From positions 1-64,000 of the forward strand of contig JANQPT010000040.1 of assembly GCA_028285345.1 (NCBI GenBank): a DNA stretch of 64,000 bases, in the 5' to 3' direction. The notes below the pieces were generated by a model that had not been told where the DNA came from, did no database searches, and was given only the letters and a program-made list of their open reading frames with translations. The position numbers and the translations under genes are program-made. The stretch is from Planctomycetales bacterium (GTDB taxonomy: Bacteria > Planctomycetota > Planctomycetia > Planctomycetales > Planctomycetaceae). Numbering within the stretch: position 1 is the stretch's first letter; each line of letters starts with the position of its first letter. This document shows positions 9,404 to 16,841 of the stretch, piece by piece.

Positions 9404-9978
9404 CAGGCTGACCTTCGATTGAGTGCCCGCAACAAACCGCGGGGAAATGTGCGGCTGACGAGGCTCGCGCCGCCGGCGCCGGCCGTGTAATGGACGGTGA
9501 TCTTGACCGTGTCGACGGAATAGGTGTCGTTGCGATTCGTGAAGAACGTGATGGCCACACCGAAATTACTGGACGTGATATCCGCCGGCGTCCAGGCGAG
9601 GCCCCACAAGTCAGACGCTCCTCCATAGGTGCGGTCGGTGGCGATTCCCGGAATTTGGAAACTGTCGCCCCGGTCGAGTCCTGAAATCGCGCCTCCCTTC
9701 ACCAACTTCACCGAGCCGACATAGCCATCCACGTGAGTGCCGTCGTTGGCGATCATTCCGTTGATCTCAACCTCGATCCCGTCAATCGTCCCGGTGACGG
9801 CTGAAAACGGGTAATTCGTGCATTTCAGCCAGAAGGTCTGCTCGTCGGTGCCGCTGTTGATGGCGTCCGCGACGGAGGTCCCGTCGTTCGTCGCGTTCGA
9901 CGGATTGGTCCACGCCTCATCGCCCTGCGAAGAGTCGTTGGCCGCCGTGCCGGGAATGTTGGGTCCTTCGCTCGCCAT
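9403..9978 (-). CDS. Tail operon protein with a domain shared by a secreted cargo protein
   Basis: This is a 191-aa protein. It opens with a GDEAWTNPSNATNDGT segment, followed by a beta-sandwich-like stretch with TGTIDGIEVEI, ITSSNFGVAI and VDTVKITVHYTA. The same landmarks occur in the same order in the secreted protein at 31659-32252 (GDKPWATIDGVSNTDN, TATIDGVVVRY, VNSSSFGFKI, VDCMKIVVYYT), so the two probably share a domain. There is no signal peptide here, which fits a virion component. Confidence 0.65.
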   Translation of the reverse strand: MASEGPNIPGTAANDSSQGDEAWTNPSNATNDGTSVADAINSGTDEQTFWLKCTNYPFSAVTGTIDGIEVEINGMIANDGTHVDGYVGSVKLVKGGAISGLDRGDSFQIPGIATDRTYGGASDLWGLAWTPADITSSNFGVAITFFTNRNDTYSVDTVKITVHYTAGAGGASLVSRTFPRGLLRALNRRSA

Positions 9979-9986
9979 GGTGATTG

Positions 9987-10436
9987 TTAACTGATGGTGC
10001 TGACGATGTTGTCCAATTCGGTGCGAATTCCGGCGGTGGCGACCGATGAAAAGGTCCTCACACTGACGCCGCCGGCGTCCAGCTTGTCCTTGAGGATGTA
10101 GCCGGTCACATCCTCCTTCGGAAAATCAGTCGCGATGCGACTAATCGCGCCGTCTATGGCGGCCAGCATCGCCGTGAACTCCGCCCCGATATCGAGTCCG
10201 GTATCGTTAAACTGATCCTTCGCGTACTGGCCGATCCCCGGCAGGGACGCGATCGCCGCGAACTCTTGTTTGGTCTTCACGAGCTTGGAATAGACGTTGG
10301 TGATCAGATTGGCGCTCACCGCGCCGCTGCTCATCTGCGCCGCCGCGTCGATCGCCAGTCGCCGCACCTCCCCCGCCAATCGCTGGGCGCGGGCTAAGCC
10401 GGTGGCTTGCGTGTCAGTCTGTGATGGAAAGGGCAT
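9987..10436 (-). CDS. Tail operon protein, helical
   Basis: This 149-aa protein is predicted to be mostly helical (ARAQRLAGEVRRLAIDAAAQM, then LITNVYSKLVKTKQEFAAI). No recognised domain is seen. It lies between a tail-tip candidate (137 aa) and the 191-aa protein, with short gaps. Its function is unknown. A tail assembly or structural role is inferred only from the operon. Confidence 0.6.
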   Translation of the reverse strand: MPFPSQTDTQATGLARAQRLAGEVRRLAIDAAAQMSSGAVSANLITNVYSKLVKTKQEFAAIASLPGIGQYAKDQFNDTGLDIGAEFTAMLAAIDGAISRIATDFPKEDVTGYILKDKLDAGGVSVRTFSSVATAGIRTELDNIVSTIS

Positions 10437-10472
10437 GCTCTGTCCTGTGCGTGGTTGCCGTGATTCGGGGAT

Positions 10473-10886
10473 CTATGAATTCGGTTTCCGTTGCCGCCAG
10501 CGGAGCGTTCCGAACTGGACCCAGCCATGAACGCCCGAGCCGTCGAGAAATGGTGGCCGCGACGGAAGAAATCCGATGAACGTGCAGTGTTTCTCCTCTT
10601 TGACATCCGCTCCGATCGTTTGCACAACCGTCCCCGTGAGGGGCGTGCGGGGATAGCTGTCCATCAGATCGAGCGCCGCTTGCAGTGCCGCCCGACTGGC
10701 GTAGCCGTCGAACATGATATCGCAGACCAGTTCCCGTCCGTACTGTCCGCCGGCGACAATGTGCCCCTCCCCGTTCACCCCAAAAAACTTGGCGACGGCA
10801 ATCGGCAGTTCGTGTGCCGCGACCGGCGTCACCAGGCCGTGGTGATCGTCGACCGCCAGCGTGATTCCGTCATGTACGATAGACAT
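10473..10886 (-). CDS. Tail operon protein downstream of the tape measure
   Basis: This is a 137-aa protein of mixed alpha/beta character, with MSIVHDGITLAVDD at the start and FGTLRWRQRKPNS at the end. In siphophages the gene after the tape measure often encodes a distal tail or tip component. Size and position fit, but no signature residues are recognised. It follows the 86-aa coiled-coil gene by three bases. Confidence 0.6.
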   Translation of the reverse strand: MSIVHDGITLAVDDHHGLVTPVAAHELPIAVAKFFGVNGEGHIVAGGQYGRELVCDIMFDGYASRAALQAALDLMDSYPRTPLTGTVVQTIGADVKEEKHCTFIGFLPSRPPFLDGSGVHGWVQFGTLRWRQRKPNS

Positions 10887-10889
10887 TGA

Positions 10890-11150
10890 CTACTGGGGGT
10901 CTGTTTCACTCTGCGGGGGAACGGGTTTGACCCGCGGCAGGGCCTGCGGGTTCTCGGGGTCGGGTGGCAGGAAATAGCCCGGATGATCGCGGGCCAGTTT
11001 CCGCAGCCTCTGTTCAGCCGCCGCACAGCAGTTGAGCTGCTCGATCGACTCCGTCAGCGCCTGCTCTTGCACCTGCACGTTTTCTCGTGCTTGGTCGAGT
11101 TGAGCATGCAGCGACGTCAGTTCGATCGCCTGCTCCGTAATCGTGCTCAT
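10890..11150 (-). CDS. Small coiled-coil protein
   Basis: This is an 86-aa protein. Residues 5-50 form a heptad-like helix (HAQLDQARENVQVQEQALTE) and the C-terminus is Pro-rich (PPDPENPQALPRVKP). It lies just after the tape measure gene. It may be a small structural or assembly factor. The family is not recognised. Confidence 0.6.
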   Translation of the reverse strand: MSTITEQAIELTSLHAQLDQARENVQVQEQALTESIEQLNCCAAAEQRLRKLARDHPGYFLPPDPENPQALPRVKPVPPQSETDPQ

Positions 11151-11162
11151 GAAATTCCTTTC

Positions 11163-12752
11163 TCAGTTCCTGCGGTCGTTCTTTTCCAGAGCCAGCGGGC
11201 GTCTGGACCGGCTGCGGCCGCGGTTCTTGTCATTGATCACTTTGACGTTTTGCGGGCGGCTGTCGTCGGCAAGCTTGTCAAGTGCCTTGTTGATTCGTTC
11301 TAACGTTCCGGCGAACTCCAAATCCTTTTGAGACGGATCGAGTCGGACGCGAGATTCTCCCAATTCATTTGTCGCAAACGGATCAATTGGTCGCGGATTG
11401 CGTAGCGATTCAATTCGATTTCGGAACAGCTCCTGGGCGTGTTCAACAGGCAGCCTTTCCGAAATACCGCCGTCCAATTCGAAGACAGCAAGCGTCGAGC
11501 GAACTTGCGCATCTGTCGCGCCACTTGCCCGAAGTACCTCTTCCAGCCCTGCGCGCGTGATACTTGCCTTCCCACCGCTGGTGTCGACAATCGATAGTTG
11601 TTGGGCTCCCGTCTCAAAGATCCTCCTCAATCGGGCATTCGTGACCGCGCCCACAGAGTTGATTTCATCAATCGTGCTTCGAAACGTCTCCAGTCCTTGG
11701 TCAAACGTCCCGATCTTGCCAATTCCTTCATCAAACTGACGGGCGAACAGCGTCCCCTCCGTCAAGAGGGCCTCAATCGTCGGCTTGGCTTTACCGCGAC
11801 CCAATGACGCGGCGCCGAATTTCTTGCCGCCAATACGGCCTCCCTCGAGAAACGCCTTCCTTAATTTGGGATCGGCTCTGAGTTGATCGATCACGTCGAC
11901 CGGGTCCTGACCCGGAAACCGTTCTCGCAACGAGTCCGAGAAATTGATTGCCGCCGTTGCTGACAGGTTGCCAGAGAAGTCACCGGTTCCCTGAGTGAGA
12001 GTCGTGACCAACGATCCCGCTTCTTGTGGTGTGAACCCGAATTGGGTCAGGTTGTTGACGGCGGGTGCGACGTTTTGGACGAGATTCGGCAAGTCGGTGA
12101 CCCGCGCCAGACTACCCACGTTCTGAACAAAGCCGATTGCCTTTTCTGGTGACACGCCGAATCGTTTGCTCACGTCGATCGCCACACCGGCAAGAGACGC
12201 CGCCCCCTCTGCATCCAGCTCAGGAGCAAAGGTCAGCGCCGCCTGTGTCGCACGTACGGCCTCGTTGGCTTGCTCCTTTGTTGTGGCACCGCGAGCGGAC
12301 AACGCAGCACCCAGCGACTGAGCCACTTTGTTCGGTGTGACACTCGTTTCTTCTGAGATTCGCAATGTGGCCTGCTCAACCTCAGTACCGGTCAGCAGGC
12401 CTCCGGCATTTCGTATCGCTTGCGATAGCGAGTCCGCGAAGTCGACCTGCCGATCAGCGGCGGTTTTCTGCCGCTGCACGATGTTCTCAAACTCGCGGCG
12501 CAGCTGCGCGGCAACCGCGGCGATGCCTCCGACGACCGAGCCAATCCCCGTCACGGCGCCCAAGAATTGCCGCAGCGACCGCGAGGCGGCATCCACGCTG
12601 TTTTTGGTTTTGTTGCCCGCTTTCTCTCCGGCTTCGGCCAGCTGCGTCAGTGCGTTGAAGTTCTTGAGGATTTCCTGGTTCTGTTTCTTGAACGAGCGCA
12701 GCAAGTCCGCATCTTCGGCATTGAATTCGATTTTGACGGAACCGGTGCCCAT
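11163..12752 (-). CDS. Tail tape measure protein
   Basis: This 529-aa protein would set tail length and be packed inside the tail tube. It has a helical N-terminus with Gln/Asn-rich heptads (residues 10-50), a hydrophobic Gly/Val/Ala stretch (AVTGIGSVVGGIAAVAA, residues 65-81), a long run of helical segments typical of tape-measure cores, and a basic tail (NRGRSRSRRPLALEKNDRR). It lies downstream of the tail tube candidate and one intervening gene. The size is small; with the common rule of about 0.15 nm per residue the tail would be near 80 nm (inference). Confidence 0.75.
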   Translation of the reverse strand: MGTGSVKIEFNAEDADLLRSFKKQNQEILKNFNALTQLAEAGEKAGNKTKNSVDAASRSLRQFLGAVTGIGSVVGGIAAVAAQLRREFENIVQRQKTAADRQVDFADSLSQAIRNAGGLLTGTEVEQATLRISEETSVTPNKVAQSLGAALSARGATTKEQANEAVRATQAALTFAPELDAEGAASLAGVAIDVSKRFGVSPEKAIGFVQNVGSLARVTDLPNLVQNVAPAVNNLTQFGFTPQEAGSLVTTLTQGTGDFSGNLSATAAINFSDSLRERFPGQDPVDVIDQLRADPKLRKAFLEGGRIGGKKFGAASLGRGKAKPTIEALLTEGTLFARQFDEGIGKIGTFDQGLETFRSTIDEINSVGAVTNARLRRIFETGAQQLSIVDTSGGKASITRAGLEEVLRASGATDAQVRSTLAVFELDGGISERLPVEHAQELFRNRIESLRNPRPIDPFATNELGESRVRLDPSQKDLEFAGTLERINKALDKLADDSRPQNVKVINDKNRGRSRSRRPLALEKNDRRN

Positions 12753-12754
12753 GC

Positions 12755-13432
12755 TCAGCCCTCCAGTGCCCGGCCCATCTGGACGTAGCAGTCGCAGGCG
12801 GCCAACAGGGGGGAACCGACGTTCTTCGTCGTAAACAGCCGCAGATGCGAAACCACTTCTTTTGTGATCCGGTAATTGAGCCGCAAGGCGGCGAGGGCGA
12901 AATCGGCGACCTCATCCATGCTGATGATCGAATCGTCAGCCCCGCCGAGCTTAGTTTTCCAGTGTTCGACGTCGAGCGAGTATCGATAGTGACGACGCTG
13001 GATTTCGTACTTCCAGCTCCCGTCATCGGCGAGGATCATCTCGCGTGGAAGCTCCGACGCCGCCGGAATCAGCCACTGCGATCCAGCCTGATTCTCCCGT
13101 CCCAACTGGCAGAAGTGGCCGCGATAGGGGTAAGGCCGCATCAATTCGGACGGCCGCGGTGGATCCGCATCGTTGAAACCGACGAAATACCGTCCCGCCT
13201 CGAGTTGACCTGCGGGAACGGCCGCCAGCCAGGTCTGCCGCTGCGGTGCATAGCAGAGATCGGCCTGATGTTCAGGGCTCCTCCAGACACAGAGCGTCCC
13301 CGGTCGGTCGCCCGGACCGGCATCAATGTAATGCAGGTCCGCGCCACCGATATGGTCCGCCAGCCCGACGGCCTCCAGCCGCCGGACCGCTTGACCATCG
13401 TTCGTGTCGGGCAGAAAGATCTGGTAGTGCAT
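12755..13432 (-). CDS. Protein between tail tube and tape measure (assembly chaperone position)
   Basis: This is a 225-aa protein of unrecognised sequence. Gene order (tube, this gene, tape measure) matches the slot normally held by tail assembly chaperones, but no frameshift pair is visible. The N-terminal half is beta-rich with many Pro and Tyr (RPYPYRGHFCQLGR). The C-terminal half is helical. It sits two bases upstream of the tape measure gene. Confidence 0.6.
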   Translation of the reverse strand: MHYQIFLPDTNDGQAVRRLEAVGLADHIGGADLHYIDAGPGDRPGTLCVWRSPEHQADLCYAPQRQTWLAAVPAGQLEAGRYFVGFNDADPPRPSELMRPYPYRGHFCQLGRENQAGSQWLIPAASELPREMILADDGSWKYEIQRRHYRYSLDVEHWKTKLGGADDSIISMDEVADFALAALRLNYRITKEVVSHLRLFTTKNVGSPLLAACDCYVQMGRALEG

Positions 13433-13438
13433 GGAGTT

Positions 13439-14320
13439 CTACGGAATGGATGAGTTGCTGGCAAAGGTGAGCGCCTTGCCGTACAGCATCACACTGACCT
13501 GGCCGTTGTTGAGGCCGCTGCCCCCCAACGTGTCCATGTTGGTGATGCCGGCGGCAAACGAGAACTTCAGGTGCACCAGCGAAGCGTCGGCAGCGAATGT
13601 TCCCCCGTCGGTTCGCAGCCGGCCGTAAACGGCGGCCGAAGTCATCGCCTGGTATTGACCGGTGAAGGTGGCCGCGGAGGCAAAGTCCTCAAACAGGATT
13701 TCGATCGTCGGGTTGCGGCCCGTGATGTGCAGGGCCGTCGGATAGATGCCCCCGTTGTAGCTGACGCCTTCGACTTGGATCCCCGGATTGACCCGCCAGC
13801 CGACCGCCTCGGGAACCTGAGACCCGCCGAAGTAAACCGGCCCCATGGCAAATTGAGAATTAAATGCCTGAGCAGCCAGTGACTGGTTGACGTTAATGGT
13901 GATCGGGTCGACCAGGCCGTTGGACGAAATGAACAGCAGTGCCAGGCTGGCAATCACCGCTTCGCTGTCTTGGGACGCAGCGATTTGGGTGGGGATCAGC
14001 AATCCGTCGGTTGCGGAGATCACGCTATGTGACAGGGCGCCGGCAAACGTGCCGCCGTTGGCCCGTTCGTTGAACGGGATCGTAATCGTGCTGCTGGACA
14101 AAATGAGTCCGGTGGCCACTCCCGCGAATCCGAGCGCTCCGGCGACGTCCGCCGAATCGAAGCTCGCCGCCGGTCCTGCCTGGCCGCCATACAGCGCGGC
14201 GGGATCGACACCTCCCGATGCGCGTCCGACAATCACCCGCCCATTGGCCGAGTATTGTGAACTCACGACCTGCCGCAAGCTGTTCGCTCCCAATACGGCG
14301 TCGTATACCGCGACCGACAT
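13439..14320 (-). CDS. Putative major tail tube protein
   Basis: This is a 293-aa protein rich in Gly, Ala, Ser and beta strands, with no signal peptide. Position after neck-type genes and before the tape measure is that of the major tail subunit. Alternating strand patterns (LHITGRNPTIEILFEDF, ASLVHLKFSFAAGITNM) support a tube-like fold. The assignment rests on synteny and composition. A surface or decoration protein is the alternative. Confidence 0.6.
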   Translation of the reverse strand: MSVAVYDAVLGANSLRQVVSSQYSANGRVIVGRASGGVDPAALYGGQAGPAASFDSADVAGALGFAGVATGLILSSSTITIPFNERANGGTFAGALSHSVISATDGLLIPTQIAASQDSEAVIASLALLFISSNGLVDPITINVNQSLAAQAFNSQFAMGPVYFGGSQVPEAVGWRVNPGIQVEGVSYNGGIYPTALHITGRNPTIEILFEDFASAATFTGQYQAMTSAAVYGRLRTDGGTFAADASLVHLKFSFAAGITNMDTLGGSGLNNGQVSVMLYGKALTFASNSSIP

Positions 14321-14336
14321 ACTTGACCCCTTTCGC

Positions 14337-14834
14337 TCACTTCCCTTTGTTTCGTCGAATCCGCCGCAGCAGGAATTGCGGGTTCTTTTCCAACAGGATC
14401 AAGAACCGCTTGGTCATCAACGATTCATACTTATCGATTTCACTGTCGCCAATCGCCGCTAGTTCCCGCTCGAACTGTCGCCGTAAGTTTGGCTTCAGCG
14501 GGTGATTGGCCATCGGCCGCGCCCGCAGCCGCCATCCCTTTTGAGTGGCGGTCAGCTTGAGGTTGGCCAATACGATCTGCCGCGTTTCGCCCGAGAAGAC
14601 CAACGGCCGTTGATGGCCTTTGACCCGGGCCTTGTTGATCTGATATTCCCTTTCGCGTTTGGCGTAGTTGTACTCACCCCCCGGCCGCGTCTCGGGCCGG
14701 TTTTCAAAGTGCTTGAGAATCGTTCTGTTTTTGTGAATCCGGCCGATGTCACGATTCACCTGCCGCTTCAACCGCGACAGACCGCGAGGCTGCAGGATTC
14801 GCTCAAACTGCCTGATCTTGGACGAATAGGTCAT
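14337..14834 (-). CDS. Basic neck/tail completion-type protein
   Basis: This 165-aa protein is very basic (many Arg/Lys, C-terminus LLRRIRRNKGK). Its position and the stretch PLVFSGETRQIVLANLKLT resemble the HK97-gp10-like or minor tail proteins found just upstream of the tail tube. It overlaps the 155-aa gene by four bases. Function is inferred from context only. Confidence 0.55.
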   Translation of the reverse strand: MTYSSKIRQFERILQPRGLSRLKRQVNRDIGRIHKNRTILKHFENRPETRPGGEYNYAKREREYQINKARVKGHQRPLVFSGETRQIVLANLKLTATQKGWRLRARPMANHPLKPNLRRQFERELAAIGDSEIDKYESLMTKRFLILLEKNPQFLLRRIRRNKGK

Positions 14835-15298
14835 CCGTCGACTTCCACGTCAAAGATCGTGACCCAAAACTCCTCCCCTTCGTCGTCAAACTCTTCCTCC
14901 ACCGGGATCGCCGGCAGGTCCTCGGTGAATTCCGTCACGTTCAAGAATCCGTTCTGGCCCGCCAATTCAGCCATTTCATCAATAATCGTGTCGACGATAT
15001 CCATGAACCACGCCCAGCTGGCGTTGTGATCGTTCTTGTGGATTGCGGGCGTGGCGATTTCGATTTGCATCGCAAGCGCCCCGTCCGCGTTCCAGCCGGT
15101 CGTGTTGCCCTTCTTCAGTGAGCGGCTGCCGGCTGAACCGACGATCATCCGGGGCCGTGATTTGGTCGATGATCCTTCGTCGATAAACGCCTTGGCCGCG
15201 TTCGCGTCCAGGGCGCCGGTCACCTCCTGCCACTTGGCCGAATTCGCGGCCAACGTCTTGAGGTTGTCGATCGGCAGCTTGAAATTCTTCTGTGGCAC
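14831..15298 (-). CDS. Neck / tail terminator-position protein
   Basis: This is a 155-aa acidic protein of unknown family, with a Glu/Asp-rich C-terminus (EEEFDDEGEEFWVTIFDVEVDG). Gene order (head-joining gene, this gene, basic completion protein, tube) fits a tail terminator or neck subunit. No motif is diagnostic. Confidence 0.55.
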   Translation of the reverse strand: MPQKNFKLPIDNLKTLAANSAKWQEVTGALDANAAKAFIDEGSSTKSRPRMIVGSAGSRSLKKGNTTGWNADGALAMQIEIATPAIHKNDHNASWAWFMDIVDTIIDEMAELAGQNGFLNVTEFTEDLPAIPVEEEFDDEGEEFWVTIFDVEVDG

Positions 15299-15310
15299 AG
15301 CGGCGATCCG

Positions 15311-15700
15311 TTAACTCTGTTGTGGTCGGCGGGACTCGTTCGCCCCGGTCACACCCCGCGCCCGCTTCTCAAACAACAGCTCGTGCCCGGCGGAGTCCTG
15401 CTCCAGCACCCGCTGAAAGTAGTAATTCACGCCTGGTTCGGAGCTGCGGACCAGGTAGTCCTTCTGTTGTGGGTTGTCGATTCCCGTGACGGCGTCACGT
15501 TTGGCGAACACCCGCAGCTGTGCAGACACCGACTTGGCGTTCAGCTCCATCTCGTTCCGAGCGCCGTATTCCGAAACCGCCACCGTGATCGTGCGCATCG
15601 CGCCCCCAAACGGGTAGTATTCGACCGACTCGCCGAATTCCTCGGTGTTGAGGAACACGTCGTCCAGGTCGGACTGCAGCAGTTCCTGAAACGTCGGCAT
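15311..15700 (-). CDS. Putative head-tail joining protein
   Basis: This is a 129-aa protein. The N-terminal pattern LQSDLDDVFLNTEEFGESV followed by a short beta region is like the small head-tail connectors of the lambda FII type, which often begin with an FlnxxEFaE motif. It follows the capsid and decoration genes, as connectors do. It would seal the filled head and join the tail. This is inference from pattern and position. Confidence 0.6.
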   Translation of the reverse strand: MPTFQELLQSDLDDVFLNTEEFGESVEYYPFGGAMRTITVAVSEYGARNEMELNAKSVSAQLRVFAKRDAVTGIDNPQQKDYLVRSSEPGVNYYFQRVLEQDSAGHELLFEKRARGVTGANESRRPQQS

Positions 15701-15703
15701 GGT

Positions 15704-15976
15704 TTAATCGTCGTCGGGTTCGTTGTTCTCGTCGGTTTCGTCGGAGTTCGGCACGGCGTGTTCTGTGTCGACCGGGATTTCGTACTCGAACTCAAGGACG
15801 ACACGATTCCGGGCGGGGCCGCCTCCCTGGCGGTGGTGCCGTACCTTGACGACGGTCACCGTCATTCCGGCGACTTCAACCGTCTCGCCAGTCCCCACAA
15901 TTACCGTCCGCTTGTCGGTCTGCGGCGCAGAGTCGACTTCGGCCTCCTCGGAGGCCAGCGCAGCTAGTTCACTCAT
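15704..15976 (-). CDS. Small acidic head-region protein
   Basis: This is a 90-aa protein with a short beta core (TVEVAGMTVTVVKVRHHRQG) and a highly acidic C-terminal tail (PNSDETDENNEPDDD). It is three bases upstream of the connector gene. It could be a capsid accessory protein or assembly factor. The family is unknown. The 94 bases between it and the upstream gene hold nothing recognisable. Confidence 0.55.
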   Translation of the reverse strand: MSELAALASEEAEVDSAPQTDKRTVIVGTGETVEVAGMTVTVVKVRHHRQGGGPARNRVVLEFEYEIPVDTEHAVPNSDETDENNEPDDD

Positions 15977-16070
15977 GCTTCACCTCTTAAAAAAACTGAT
16001 GGCCCGTAGCGACCAACGGGAGCGGCAATTCAAACTCGTGCGGCAGCACGAACCAACCGCCCCCGGCGGG

Positions 16071-16748
16071 TTAGCGGCGGCCGCGGATGCTGATGCGGTC
16101 GACGGTGAAACCGTCGGTATTGGTGTCGGCCGTTTTCTGGATCTGCAACAGTAGCTGCAGCGACCCGCTGTAGTTGGACATGTCGAACTTGGTGCCGGCG
16201 GCGACCCGCTCACCGTCGATAAAGAACCGCACATCGTTCTTGCCGGCGGCAAAACTGATCGTGAAATCCTTGTAGGCGTTGATCAGCGTCTTGCCGGTCG
16301 CCACGTCGTCGTTGTCGTTGGTGCCGTCGTCGGTTTCCACGACGACATTGGTCGTGCTGTCGGCGCCAATCAGGCGGAACAGAGCCGCCTGGGCAATCGA
16401 GTCGATCGCGTCGTTGCGATCGCCGGTCAGTCCGAAGGCAAACTGCGAAGCGGTGTCGAGTGCGGCCTGGTTCATTTTCACGCGGAACTGCACTTCGGTG
16501 ATCTTGTCGATGTCGAATTGCAGCTGGTCTGCCTGATAGACACAGACGTTTTCAATCTCCGCGTTGGCCGCCAGATCGACCGCCAGTTCACCGTACTCCG
16601 ACCCGTCGACAGGCGCGTAGGTCGGCGTGCCGGCCGCCGATGTGTCGGCGATCAACCAGCCGTGGCCCACGTTGCTGCCGGCGGTCGCGCTGTAAACACG
16701 GTGGCCGAAGAAATCATCGACCAGTTCAAAGAAATCCTTAGCAGACAT
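16071..16748 (-). CDS. Putative capsid decoration protein, lectin-like sandwich
   Basis: This is a 225-aa protein encoded directly after the major capsid gene. Strand patterns such as ITEVQFRVKMNQAALD and FTISFAAGKNDVRFFIDGERVA resemble LamG/concanavalin-type jelly rolls, where the phrase D-V-R-F-F-I-D-G-E is a common strand-turn-strand. In this position a head decoration or fibre protein is likely. There is no signal peptide. Confidence 0.6.
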   Translation of the reverse strand: MSAKDFFELVDDFFGHRVYSATAGSNVGHGWLIADTSAAGTPTYAPVDGSEYGELAVDLAANAEIENVCVYQADQLQFDIDKITEVQFRVKMNQAALDTASQFAFGLTGDRNDAIDSIAQAALFRLIGADSTTNVVVETDDGTNDNDDVATGKTLINAYKDFTISFAAGKNDVRFFIDGERVAAGTKFDMSNYSGSLQLLLQIQKTADTNTDGFTVDRISIRGRR

Positions 16749-16841
16749 GGTGTTCGGCCTCCTAGCCGTGTGATGATTTGGAAGAGAGACACGGAGTCGC
16801 CAGGGGGGGCAAACTCCTCCGTGCCTCCCGAGGTTTTTGGA

